Notes under the pieces: model-generated | What the model was told of the DNA's origin: nothing | Seen by the model: only the letters and a program-made list of their open reading frames with translations | The model's database searches: none | Position numbers and translations under genes: made by a program | Assembly (NCBI GenBank): GCA_027306855.1 | Contig: DAHUYZ010000019.1 | Location: 1 to 35,711 of the forward strand | Reading direction: 5' to 3' | Source of the DNA: Solirubrobacterales bacterium | Lineage (GTDB): Bacteria; Actinomycetota; Thermoleophilia; Solirubrobacterales; Solirubrobacteraceae | Length of the DNA: 35,711 nt | Part shown: positions 7,385 through 14,879 of the stretch, piece by piece | How the letters are laid out: the number at the start of each line of letters is the position of its first letter | Position numbering within the stretch: position 1 is the stretch's first letter

Positions 7385-8272
7385 TCAGCTCTTGGCCGGG
7401 GCGGCGTCCTGGAGGCGCTTGTACGTCTTGCGCCAGCGCAAGCGGGCGCGATATGCGGCGGCTCGCTCATGGACGGCCAGCTCGCCCGCCGCGAACGCTC
7501 CGGAGGACGAGCTCGCGTGCTCGGCCCACTCGTGCAGCCACCGCTCGGCGGCGATCGCGTCGCTGCACTCGCCCAGCACCTCCTGCAGCGATGTGGCGGC
7601 ACGCGCCAGCCTGCGCGCGGGCTTGCCCAGTACGGGGGCGCACGCTTCGGCCGCGTACCGGCAGCGCTTCGCTCTGATCCTCACCGCGTGGAGTTCCGCG
7701 TCGGTGGGCGCGCCCGCGAGCGAGTCGACCGCGTGCTCGAGCGCCCGCCATGCCCTGCGCATGACGCGCGGCAGGGCGGTGGCGGCGGGGCGGCCGGCTT
7801 CATCTGTCAGCATCGGCGCCCGCGCGGCCTCGGTCAGCCGCTCGAGTAGGACGGTGTGACGCTCGCCGCCAAGAGCCTCCCGCAGGGCGGCGTACGCCTG
7901 AACACGGTGCGTCGCAAGTGCGCAGCGCACCTCACTGAGGCCTGCTGCACTACCGGCCGGCAGCGTCTTGCCACGCTCGGACAGCCGCTCCAGCAGCACG
8001 TCGGCGTCGCGCGCGGCGCCCAACACGCCGGCGAGCCAGTCGAGCTCCGCTCGCAACCGCGCCGCCCACCGCTCGTCGAGCGCTCCGCGGAAGGTGCGCA
8101 GATCGCTGCGCAGCCGCCGCGTGGCGACCCGCGCCTTGTGCACCGCCTCGGGGTCGGCGCCGTCTCGAGAGTCGCGGCCGGATTGGCGTATGAGCGCCTC
8201 GTTGCGAACGAGTCGCGCCACCCCGCCTCTGAGCGCGGCGGTCACCACATCGCCCACCAGCATTTCGTTCAT
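7385..8272 (-). CDS. CHAD-domain protein
   Basis: A 295-residue Arg/Ala-rich helical protein with the CHAD (conserved histidine alpha-helical) domain. Diagnostic stretches are EAVHKARVATRRLRSDLRTF near residues 42-61 and LHAVRIRAKRCRYAAEACAP in the second half; both place His among clustered Arg and Lys on a helix. CHAD domains bind inorganic polyphosphate and are often encoded near phosphate or polyphosphate genes. Here it sits just upstream of pit and its DUF47 partner, in line with that role. No CYTH phosphatase domain is attached. The ATG at 8272 has no clear Shine-Dalgarno; ATG 8263 is an in-frame alternative. Confidence 0.9.
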   Translation of the reverse strand: MNEMLVGDVVTAALRGGVARLVRNEALIRQSGRDSRDGADPEAVHKARVATRRLRSDLRTFRGALDERWAARLRAELDWLAGVLGAARDADVLLERLSERGKTLPAGSAAGLSEVRCALATHRVQAYAALREALGGERHTVLLERLTEAARAPMLTDEAGRPAATALPRVMRRAWRALEHAVDSLAGAPTDAELHAVRIRAKRCRYAAEACAPVLGKPARRLARAATSLQEVLGECSDAIAAERWLHEWAEHASSSSGAFAAGELAVHERAAAYRARLRWRKTYKRLQDAAPAKS

Positions 8273-8341
8273 ACGCCCGGCCTGCCAGGCATGTGTTGAG
8301 CGTATCGCCGCAAGGCCTACATATGTGCGTCGCCGAAGTTA

Positions 8342-9247
8342 TCACTCCGCCCCGGCCGCCGCGATGACTCGATAGCGCAGGAACAGGTGCGAGCCCTGCT
8401 CTAAGACCGCGACAAGCCCGAGCTCGATCGGCTCATCGAAGCCGGGGCCGCTCACGATCCGCAGCGCCCCTGCTATGGGGTCGCCGCCGGCCAGCTTGGG
8501 CGACAGCGACAAGAAGAGCTCGTCGACCAGCCCGGCGGCGAGCAGCTGGGAGTTCAGATGAGGGCCGCCCTCGCATAGCAGCGTGCGCACGCCGAAGCGC
8601 TCGTGCAGCTGCGCCATCGCGGCGGGCAGGTCGAGCAGACCGTCTTTCGCGGCGCGGATGTACTCGATCTGGGCGCCTCCGTTTCCGTCCAGCTCGATCT
8701 GCGTGCCCTCACCGTCTGGAGAGTCCTTCCGGGGGGACAGGCTCGCGGCGGAGGAAGTCACGATGATGACGCGTGCGCCGGGATCGCCGAGGATCGGGAT
8801 GTCGGCCGGAAGGTCGAGGCTGCCCGAGACGATGCATGCAAGCGGTTCCTCGGTCAGGCCCTGCTCACGCCGAAGCCGCCTGGCGCGCTCGTCGCGCACG
8901 AGTCGCCGGTAGCGCTCCATCCGGACCGTGCCCGCCCCGACCATCACCGCGTCCACACCCGCGCGCAGCGCGTGGAAGAGCTCGCGATCGGCGCGCCCCC
9001 CGAGCGGTCCCGAGCGGCCTTCGAACGTAGCGAGGCCGTCCAGCGTGCTGATCATGTTGAGCACCAGGTACGGCCTCGGCTGCTGTTTTGAGCCCGCCAA
9101 CGCCCGGATGGCGCCGCGCTTGTCGGCGAGGCGCCCCAGCTCGATCTCCTCGACGATCTCCTGCGCCGTCACCGGCTCGCCGGCTCCCAGCAAGCGCCTG
9201 AAGACGGTTGGCGGCGGCGGTTCGGCGTCCTGCACGTGAGCAGCCAT
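8342..9247 (-). CDS. RibD C-terminal-like (dihydrofolate reductase fold) reductase
   Basis: A 301-residue protein whose main part matches the RibD_C reductase family. [20 protein letters not shown] opens the Rossmann-like fold; [22 protein letters not shown] is the family's pyridine-nucleotide region; [22 protein letters not shown] is the closing signature. The bona fide enzyme reduces a ribosylamino-uracil intermediate of riboflavin synthesis with NADPH. No deaminase domain or rib gene is near, and a roughly 60-residue N-terminal extension is present, so the true substrate is unknown. The start could be ATG 9247 (used here) or GTG 9265. It diverges from the cold-shock gene and may lead the minus-strand group running to DUF47. 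Confidence 0.82.
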   Translation of the reverse strand: MAAHVQDAEPPPPTVFRRLLGAGEPVTAQEIVEEIELGRLADKRGAIRALAGSKQQPRPYLVLNMISTLDGLATFEGRSGPLGGRADRELFHALRAGVDAVMVGAGTVRMERYRRLVRDERARRLRREQGLTEEPLACIVSGSLDLPADIPILGDPGARVIIVTSSAASLSPRKDSPDGEGTQIELDGNGGAQIEYIRAAKDGLLDLPAAMAQLHERFGVRTLLCEGGPHLNSQLLAAGLVDELFLSLSPKLAGGDPIAGALRIVSGPGFDEPIELGLVAVLEQGSHLFLRYRVIAAAGAE

Positions 9248-9301
9248 ATACCACGTCGGTAACACGCGACCCGGCCGACCTGCTACCTTCGTTTGCGTCT
9301 G

Positions 9302-9319
9302 GCCGGGGGAAAACCCGGC
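9302..9319 (+). other. Stem-loop in the cold-shock gene leader
   Basis: GCCGGG (9302-9307) can pair with CCCGGC (9314-9319) around the loop GGAAAA. It lies about 84 nt upstream of the csp start and would be in a 5' leader if transcription begins before it. Many cold-shock genes have structured leaders; that this is one is an inference. Confidence 0.35.
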
Positions 9320-9390
9320 GAAAAGCAGTGCAAGCGCTCGCAGGGCGAGGCTCTAGAAGCATCCTCCGCGCGGCAGCACGCACATATCGT

Positions 9391-9395
9391 GGAGG
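9391..9395 (+). promoter_or_regulatory. Strong ribosome binding site of the cold-shock gene
   Basis: GGAGG, 7 nt before ATG 9403, is nearly the full anti-Shine-Dalgarno complement. It fixes the start and contrasts with the many leaderless genes around it. Confidence 0.85.
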
Positions 9396-9402
9396 AAATC
9401 AC

Positions 9403-9606
9403 ATGCCTACCGGCACAGTGAAGTGGTTCAGTGACGACAAGGGATTCGGCTTCATCACCCCTGATGACGGCGACAAGGACCTGTTCGTCCACCACACCGG
9501 AATCAACGGCGAAGGCTATCGCTCGCTGCAGGAGGGCGCCAAAGTGTCCTACGACGCAGAGCAGGGCGACAAGGGCCCGAAGGCCGTCAACGTCCAGGCG
9601 ATCTAG
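9403..9606 (+). CDS. Cold-shock protein, CspA family
   Basis: A 67-residue single cold-shock domain (OB fold), the usual length. The RNA-binding motifs are intact: KGFGFITP at residues 13-20 (RNP1) and DLFVHHTGI at 26-34 (RNP2), with KWF at 7-9 before them. It binds single-stranded RNA and DNA and acts as an RNA chaperone. The strong GGAGG site suggests high expression. It stands alone with an upstream region of about 150 bp containing a small hairpin, and is followed after 37 nt by a perfect 20-nt palindrome at 9644-9663 that could end its transcript. Confidence 0.96.
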   Translation: MPTGTVKWFSDDKGFGFITPDDGDKDLFVHHTGINGEGYRSLQEGAKVSYDAEQGDKGPKAVNVQAI

Positions 9607-9643
9607 AGCCTCTGACCGGGCGTAGCGACACCTTGCGAGTCGA

Positions 9644-9663
9644 CGGGGCCCTGATGGGCCCCG
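9644..9663. repeat. Perfect GC-rich palindrome around a possible start codon
   Basis: CGGGGCCC (9644-9651), loop TGAT, GGGCCCCG (9656-9663): a perfect 8-bp all-GC stem. It lies 38 nt after the csp stop and includes the ATG at 9654 of the next gene in its loop and stem. It could act as an intrinsic terminator without a T-tract, or as a start-sequestering hairpin. Confidence 0.6.
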
Positions 9664-11237
9664 TGCCCGTTAAGAGCCTCAAGGCGCGGGCCCACAAACG
9701 CGCCGACGCGGATCTGCGCGTCGAGAGGACGATCGCCGTCGGATCGCTCGCGGTGATCCTGGCGGGCAGCCTGCTGCTCGTCATCATGGCGGCCGATCGC
9801 CCGAGCGTCCTCGCTCCGGTTGCGACGCAGCGCTTCTTCCCGGGCTGGCTGGCTGGCCCGCTCGGCGGGCTGTTGCCCTCGTTGACACGCAACTCCAATG
9901 CCCTGAAGTACATCTTCACGGGCGCGATCGTCGCGATGTACGTGAGCTATCTCGTAGGCCTGCGCTACATCCCGCGCCTGCGCGCCCGCTGGGCGATCTT
10001 TGCGGTCGTCGCGGCCCACGCGATCCTGCTGCTCTCGCCGCCGCTGTCGCTGACCGACATCTTCAACTACATCAACTACGCGCGTATGGAGGTCGTCCAC
10101 CACCTCAACCCCTACACGACGATCCCTGTGCTCGAGCCGCACGGCGATCCCGCGTTCGCGCTGTCGAACTGGCATGAGCTGCTGAGCCCCTATGGCCCGC
10201 TGTTCACGCTGATCACGTTCCTTGTCGTGCCGCTCGGGGTGGCCGGATCGTTCTGGGCGCTGAAGGCGCTGCTCATGCTCGCGAGCCTCGCGACCGTGGC
10301 GCTCGTGTGGAAGTGCGCGCGCCTGCTGAGGCGAGACCCCGCGACGGCGATCGTGCTTGTCGGGCTGAACCCGATCGTGTTGATCTGGGGCCTCGGAGGC
10401 GACCACAACGACTTCTTCATGATGCTCTTCGTCGTGCTTGCCTTCTATCTGCTGCTGCGAGCGGGCGCGATGCCGGGATTGGGCGGCGATGCCGACGAGG
10501 ACGAGGGCAAGGGTGGAGCGCTTATGACCGGCGCCTCTCAACCTTTGTCGACGCGCCCACATCCCCAGGGCGCTTCCTCGCCGGCCCGCATGAATCTCCG
10601 GGGCGCTCTCTCGCCGGCTCTGCTGGGGGCGGGCGCGGCGCTTGCGACGGCGATCGCGATCAAGGCATCGGCGGCCGTCCTTCTTCCCGTCGTGCTCGCC
10701 GGGCTATGGTGGAGCAGGCGCAGCGCTGCCGAAGTCCTGCTCGGCGTCGCCCTCGGCGCCGTCGTGCTGGGGGCCGTGAGCGTGCTTGCGTTCGGACCGC
10801 ATTTCCCCGACCTCGGGACCCAAGGCCGGCTCGTCACGTACCTGAGCGTCCCCAACCTGCTCGGGCTCGCGCTCGGCCAGGGGGGCGAGACGGACACGTT
10901 GCGCGTGCTGCTGGGTGGGGCGCTGGTCGTCTCGGTCGCGCTCTGCGGCGTGCTGGCGTGGCGGCGGCGCGAGTCGTTGACGGCGGCAGGTTGGGCGTCG
11001 GTGGCGCTGCTCGTGTCGCTCGCATGGGTCTTGCCGTGGTACGTGCTGTGGGTGCTGCCGCTCGCGGCGCTGTCGAGCTCGCGCAGGCTGCGCACCGCCA
11101 CGGTCGTTATCGGCGCGTACCTGATCGTGAGCTGGGCGCCCGCGACCGGGATGTTGCTGAACGCGATCGACTTCCATCCCGAAAAGACGTCCCTCGGGCG
11201 CCTGCACCAGCGCTACGTCAAGGAACTGCTGTACTGA
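9654..11237 (+). CDS. Polytopic GT-C glycosyltransferase, MptB / DUF2029-like
   Basis: A 527-residue membrane protein with about eleven to thirteen hydrophobic helices. LSLTDIFNYINYARMEVVHH followed by LNPYT is the luminal-loop motif of polyprenyl-phosphomannose-dependent mannosyltransferases of the MptB and DUF2029 (GT87) type, with its acidic residue in a TDIF context. GGDHNDFFMMLF in a later loop is also typical of the group. The likely job is adding a sugar from a polyprenyl-phosphate donor to a cell-envelope glycan outside the membrane. A low-complexity loop around residues 280-325 is encoded partly by an imperfect direct repeat. The start is uncertain: ATG 9654 lies in a strong hairpin, and TTG 9633 would add seven residues. 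Confidence 0.8.
   Translation: MGPVPVKSLKARAHKRADADLRVERTIAVGSLAVILAGSLLLVIMAADRPSVLAPVATQRFFPGWLAGPLGGLLPSLTRNSNALKYIFTGAIVAMYVSYLVGLRYIPRLRARWAIFAVVAAHAILLLSPPLSLTDIFNYINYARMEVVHHLNPYTTIPVLEPHGDPAFALSNWHELLSPYGPLFTLITFLVVPLGVAGSFWALKALLMLASLATVALVWKCARLLRRDPATAIVLVGLNPIVLIWGLGGDHNDFFMMLFVVLAFYLLLRAGAMPGLGGDADEDEGKGGALMTGASQPLSTRPHPQGASSPARMNLRGALSPALLGAGAALATAIAIKASAAVLLPVVLAGLWWSRRSAAEVLLGVALGAVVLGAVSVLAFGPHFPDLGTQGRLVTYLSVPNLLGLALGQGGETDTLRVLLGGALVVSVALCGVLAWRRRESLTAAGWASVALLVSLAWVLPWYVLWVLPLAALSSSRRLRTATVVIGAYLIVSWAPATGMLLNAIDFHPEKTSLGRLHQRYVKELLY
10563..10619 (+). repeat. Imperfect direct repeat inside the GT-C gene
   Basis: Units 10563-10586 and 10596-10619 match at 19 of 24 positions (both contain GGGCGCT and TCGCCGGC). 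They fall in a Pro/Ser/Ala-rich loop between membrane helices, so they look like an in-frame duplication that lengthened the linker. Confidence 0.5.
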
Positions 11238-11259
11238 GCGTCGTGTGGGTGAGGCCCCG

Positions 11260-12021
11260 ATGAGCGAGCCGGCCAGACAGGACAGTCGAAAGGCCGGGGC
11301 GAGGCCGCTGCCAGGCGTATCGGCGTCCCAGCGGGCTCCACGCACCTCCGACGAGGAGCTGCTCGGCGCCGAGCATCCCGTTCTGCGCAGCACCTACACC
11401 GACGAGGAACGCCTGCAGCGAATGCGCTCGGAGGCGGCCAAGGGCTTTGCCGCTCTCAGCGACGTCAAGCGCGGGGTGGCCCTGTTCGGCTCTGCGCGCA
11501 CACCCGAGAGCGACCCTGCGTATGAGCTGGCGCGCCAGACGGCGGCGATGCTCGGCGAAGCGGGCTTTGCGATCATCACGGGCGGCGGGCCTGGCGTGAT
11601 GCGGGCCGCAAACCAGGGGGCGCGCGACGCGAAGGCGTTGTCGGTCGGACTGAATGTCGAGCTGCCGTTCGAGCAGGCGTTCAACCCGTACGTGGACATC
11701 GCGCTGCGCTTCCACTACTTCTTCACGCGCAAGCTCATGTTCGTGCGCTACTCGAGCGCATTCGTCGTGCTGCCCGGTGGCTACGGCACGCTCGATGAGC
11801 TGTTCGAGGCGCTGACGCTGATCCAGACCGGCAAGATCATGCACTTCCCGGTCGTCCGGCTTGGCAATCACTACTGGAGCGGCCTGCTCGACTGGATACG
11901 TCAGAGCATGCTCAGCGCGGGCGCCATCGCAGAGCCCGATGTCAAGCTGATCCAGACCGCCGACGACGCCGCTCACGCCGTGGCGATCGTCGAGGAGGCT
12001 GCGCGGCGACAGGGGCGCTGA
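11260..12021 (+). CDS. LOG-family / TIGR00730 Rossmann-fold protein
   Basis: A 253-residue protein of the lysine-decarboxylase-like LOG family. GVALFGSARTPESDP begins the nucleotide-binding fold, IITGGGPGVMRAANQGA follows, and VVLPGGYGTLDELFEALTLI is the PGGxGTxxE catalytic signature. Members hydrolyse cytokinin nucleoside monophosphates or related nucleotides to free the base; in bacteria the physiological substrate is often unknown. The first 45 residues are a disordered, charged extension. ATG 11260 is preferred over GTG 11245, since GTGAGG lies at a reasonable distance before it. It begins 22 nt after the GT-C gene and is probably co-transcribed. Confidence 0.88.
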   Translation: MSEPARQDSRKAGARPLPGVSASQRAPRTSDEELLGAEHPVLRSTYTDEERLQRMRSEAAKGFAALSDVKRGVALFGSARTPESDPAYELARQTAAMLGEAGFAIITGGGPGVMRAANQGARDAKALSVGLNVELPFEQAFNPYVDIALRFHYFFTRKLMFVRYSSAFVVLPGGYGTLDELFEALTLIQTGKIMHFPVVRLGNHYWSGLLDWIRQSMLSAGAIAEPDVKLIQTADDAAHAVAIVEEAARRQGR

Positions 12022-12035
12022 CCGGCCCCCGAAGA

Positions 12036-12062
12036 GACGGTCGGTCGTACTGGACGGTCGGT
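12036..12062 (+). repeat. Short direct repeat between convergent genes
   Basis: GACGGTCGGT occurs at 12036-12045 and again at 12053-12062, in the 53-bp gap between the convergent LOG and cupin genes. It may be a remnant or part of a terminator structure; little can be said. Confidence 0.3.
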
Positions 12063-12074
12063 TGCGAGAGGCGC

Positions 12075-12524
12075 TCAGGCGGCCCCGGGAGGCCCGCTGA
12101 CGCGCTGACCACCACCTGCGGCGGCGGTGCCTCCCTCCGGGGCGCGGCCATCGCGGCCGACGTAGCCGTCCTTGCCGCCGACGCAGACATACGTGGCGTC
12201 GCCCTCGCCGACGTTTCTGATCTTGCGCAGCGTGGCGGCGTCTACCCGCGCGGAGCCGCCCTCGCCAAGGCGGTGCGTAGAGCCGTCGCCGAACTCCATC
12301 TCGATCGTGCCGCGGTGCACGAAGTAGAGCTCCTCCTGGACGTCGTGATAGTGGCTGCCCGTTTCATAGCCGGTGGGCATCGTGATCGCATTGATGCCGA
12401 ACGCGGTCACGCCGAGGCCCTTGCGGATCTTGCGAAAGCCGTAGCCCTCGCCGAGCGCGTCGAGGTCATTGGCGACCGCATAGCCCTCGCCGACCTTGAT
12501 GTTGGGGTACTCCGATGCCTCCAT
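12075..12524 (-). CDS. Cupin-domain protein
   Basis: A 149-residue small cupin. The two conserved motifs are visible: GYETGSHYHDVQEELYFVHR (about residues 52-71) with the His-x-His and Glu metal ligands, and RVDAATLRKIRNVGEG further on as the weaker second motif. Such single-domain cupins bind a metal and may be dioxygenases, isomerases or sensors; the activity cannot be told. The C-terminal 30 residues are Gly/Pro-rich and probably disordered. AGGAG lies 6 nt before ATG 12524. It follows the rhodanese gene on the same strand by 75 bp, so the two probably form an operon. Confidence 0.88.
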   Translation of the reverse strand: MEASEYPNIKVGEGYAVANDLDALGEGYGFRKIRKGLGVTAFGINAITMPTGYETGSHYHDVQEELYFVHRGTIEMEFGDGSTHRLGEGGSARVDAATLRKIRNVGEGDATYVCVGGKDGYVGRDGRAPEGGTAAAGGGQRVSGPPGAA

Positions 12525-12599
12525 GGTGGTCTCCTGTCGGTGTTGGGGGATCGATCGGGGTCTGTCAGCGGCGTCGAGGTCTGTCGGGATGGTGGTCTC

Positions 12600-12956
12600 T
12601 CAGTGGTCGGCGACGACGCCACCCTCGGGCGATAGCGGAAGGCTCTCAGCCGTCCAGCGCACGAGCCCGCCGCTCATCGACATCGCCGTGTAGCCGGCTG
12701 CTCGGAAGGCCTGGGCGGCCATGTCAGAGCGCGCGCCGACGCGGCAATAAAAGACGACGGGGCGCTCCTTGTCGATTTCGCTCGCGCGGGATGAGAGCTC
12801 GACCATCGGGATATGGCTCGTGCCGGCGATATGGCCCGCGTCGCGCTCATATGGCTCGCGCACGTCGATCACCTGAAGCTCGCCGTCGCGGGCCATCAGG
12901 CCGGCGAGATCCGCCGGGTCGATGTCGGTTTGCGTGGCATCGAGAGGGGCGCTCAT
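12600..12956 (-). CDS. Single-domain rhodanese (sulfurtransferase)
   Basis: A 118-residue rhodanese homology domain. LQVIDVREPYERDAGHIAGT is the family's N-terminal CH2A-like region and VVFYCRVGARSDMAAQAF contains the active-site loop CRVGARS with the catalytic Cys at about residue 71. It would carry a persulfide sulfur in the cytoplasm, as GlpE/PspE-type proteins do. The start ATG 12956 is supported by TACGCT ending 9 nt upstream. It leads a two-gene unit with the cupin and diverges from an acyl-CoA dehydrogenase. The acceptor is unknown. Confidence 0.92.
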   Translation of the reverse strand: MSAPLDATQTDIDPADLAGLMARDGELQVIDVREPYERDAGHIAGTSHIPMVELSSRASEIDKERPVVFYCRVGARSDMAAQAFRAAGYTAMSMSGGLVRWTAESLPLSPEGGVVADH

Positions 12957-12965
12957 AGGAGCATG

Positions 12966-12971
12966 AGCGTA
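12966..12971 (-). promoter_or_regulatory. -10 element of the rhodanese gene, leaderless start
   Basis: TACGCT on the minus strand, 9 nt before ATG 12956. Confidence 0.6.
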
Positions 12972-13057
12972 GCGAGCGCGCGCGGGGCAACCCCACTACG
13001 ATCAACGCACCTCCGAATAGACCATCGACGAAGCTCGATCAAGCAGAACGGACACCC

Positions 13058-14209
13058 ATGCACCAGACCATCGCCCCCGACGTTTACACCATCCCCCAGG
13101 AGCACCTCGACTTCTGCGCCACGATCAAGCAGATCGCGCAGGAGAAGATCGCCCCACGCAGCGCGGAGATCGACGAGAAGGCGGAATACCCGTGGGACAT
13201 CCGCAAGGTGCTGGCCGAGCAGGACATCCTTGGGCTGCCGTTCCCGACCGAGTACGGTGGCACCGGGACCGGCACGCTGATGCTCAACATGGCGGTCGAG
13301 GAGATCGCCAAGGTCGACGCGGCGTGCGCGCTGATCCTGATGGTGCAGGAGCTTGGGACGCTGCCGATCCAATTGTTCGGCTCCGATGAGCTGAAGCAGC
13401 GCTTCCTGCCGAAGTGCGCGAGCGGGGAGTGGTCGCCCGCGTTCGCGCTGTCTGAGCCCGAAGCGGGCAGCGACCCCGCGGGGATGCAGACGACCGCCGT
13501 GCTCGATGGGGACGAGTGGGTGATCAACGGCACGAAGAACTGGATCTCGAACCTGGGGATCGCCGACTTCTACGTCTGCTTCGCGGTGACAGACCGCGAG
13601 AGCAAAAGGATCACCGCGTTCGTCGTCGAGGCGGACAGGCCGGGCTTCAGCGTGGGCAAGCTCGAGCACAAGCTCGGGATCAGGGCCTCGCCGACGGGGC
13701 AGCCGATCTTCGAGAATGTCAGGGTCCCTCACGAGAACGTCATCGGGCAGGTCGGAAAGGGCTTGTCGGTGGCGCTCGGGACGCTCGAACGCACGCGCCT
13801 GGGGGCCGCCGCTCAGGCCGTTGGGATCGCGCAGGGCGCGACCGACTACGCCGTCCAGTACGCGCGCGAGCGCAGGCAGTTCGGCAGGGCGATCAACGAG
13901 TTCCAGGGCATCCAGTTCAAGCTCGCCGACATGCAGACCAAGACAGCCGCCGCGCGTGAGCTGCTGTATCAGGCGTGCGCGATGGTCGATCGAGGCGACC
14001 CCCGCAGTGCCCAGTACTCCTCGATGGCGAAGCTGTTCTGCTCGGACACCGCGATGGAGGTTACGGTCGAGGCTGTACAGGTCCTGGGCGGCTACGGTTA
14101 TGTCAAGGAGTATCCGGTGGAGCGCATGATGAGAGACGCCAAGATCACCCAGATCTACGAGGGCACGAACGAGATCCAGCGGCTCGTGATTGCCCGCACG
14201 CTGAAGTAG
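13058..14209 (+). CDS. Acyl-CoA dehydrogenase
   Basis: A 383-residue flavoprotein of the acyl-CoA dehydrogenase family, normal length. FALSEPEAGSDPAGMQTTA is the FAD/substrate signature, followed by WVINGTKNWISN. The second signature lies near the C terminus, QVLGGYGYVKEYPVERMMRD, then IYEGTNEIQRLVIAR with catalytic Glu at about 368. It oxidises an acyl-CoA to the 2-enoyl-CoA and reduces ETF, which is encoded in this window (etfBA). It runs 7 nt ahead of the metallopeptidase gene and upstream of a thiolase and a CoA-transferase, so all four may be one transcript. No strong Shine-Dalgarno or leaderless box is seen; TACGAT at 12997-13002 is a possible -10. Chain-length preference cannot be read. 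Confidence 0.95.
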   Translation: MHQTIAPDVYTIPQEHLDFCATIKQIAQEKIAPRSAEIDEKAEYPWDIRKVLAEQDILGLPFPTEYGGTGTGTLMLNMAVEEIAKVDAACALILMVQELGTLPIQLFGSDELKQRFLPKCASGEWSPAFALSEPEAGSDPAGMQTTAVLDGDEWVINGTKNWISNLGIADFYVCFAVTDRESKRITAFVVEADRPGFSVGKLEHKLGIRASPTGQPIFENVRVPHENVIGQVGKGLSVALGTLERTRLGAAAQAVGIAQGATDYAVQYARERRQFGRAINEFQGIQFKLADMQTKTAAARELLYQACAMVDRGDPRSAQYSSMAKLFCSDTAMEVTVEAVQVLGGYGYVKEYPVERMMRDAKITQIYEGTNEIQRLVIARTLK

Positions 14210-14216
14210 GCGGGGC

Positions 14217-14843
14217 ATGTCGACCCACGCAAGGCGTGTGGTGCTGGCGGCGCTGATCGCGCTGGCGCTCGGCCTGGCGGTGGTTGTCGCCGGGGAGGGC
14301 TTCAGCGCGATCGGGATCGTGAGGGCGGCCGAGGAGGTCGCGCTTGGGGTGATCGTCGTGGCGGCGCTCGCGGGCGCCGCCGCGCTCGTCGCGGTCAAGC
14401 TCGCGGGTTGGCGCAACCCGGAGTCTGAGGCTGAGTTCGAGGAGATCGTGCGCCACACGGAGGAGCTGGCGCGCGAAGGGCTGGCGGTCGATCCCGAAGA
14501 AGCCGACTTCATGGCGCTCGACCCCCTCAACGACGCAGACTTCGAAGAGCTCGTGCAGGACGCGCTGGACGAGCTGCCCGACCTGCTGCGCAACGCGCTC
14601 GCGCACGTCGCCGTTGTGATCTCAGATGGCGGCAAGGCGAGGGGGGCCTACGGCCTCTACCAGGGAGACACCGTCGCCCGCGGCAACGTGCACGAGCGGA
14701 TCGTCATCTTCAGGGACACCCTGCGGCGCGACTTCGGCCACGACCCCGACTTGTTGCGCGCGCAGGTGACGAGGACCGTGCGCCATGAGTTGGCGCATCA
14801 CGTCGGCTTCGACGAGCTGGGCGTGTCCCGACTCGATCTGTAG
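14217..14843 (+). CDS. Membrane-anchored zincin-like metallopeptidase (DUF1025 type)
   Basis: A 208-residue protein with two hydrophobic helices at residues 8-25 and 39-62, then a soluble domain. The C-terminal motif VRHELAHHVGFDELG has the HExxH zinc site with a downstream Glu, as in the minimal zincin metallopeptidase family (DUF1025, PF06262). DADFEELVQDALDELPD is also typical of that family's N-terminal part. Most relatives are about 120-150-residue soluble proteins, so the membrane extension is a variation. It begins 7 nt after the acyl-CoA dehydrogenase stop. Substrate and role are unknown. Confidence 0.82.
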   Translation: MSTHARRVVLAALIALALGLAVVVAGEGFSAIGIVRAAEEVALGVIVVAALAGAAALVAVKLAGWRNPESEAEFEEIVRHTEELAREGLAVDPEEADFMALDPLNDADFEELVQDALDELPDLLRNALAHVAVVISDGGKARGAYGLYQGDTVARGNVHERIVIFRDTLRRDFGHDPDLLRAQVTRTVRHELAHHVGFDELGVSRLDL

Positions 14844-14879
14844 TCTCCCGGTCCCCTCGACCAAGGAGACCGCAAGAAG

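Noticed and set aside
9265-9402. Riboswitch (for example cyclic di-AMP type) in the cold-shock leader
   Set aside because: A GC hairpin with a purine loop is visible, but I could not fit the conserved core of any known riboswitch class.
10307-11263. Overlapping plus-strand frame of 318 residues inside the GT-C gene
   Set aside because: Very Arg/Ala-rich, no recognisable motif, and the overlapping frame has convincing membrane helices.
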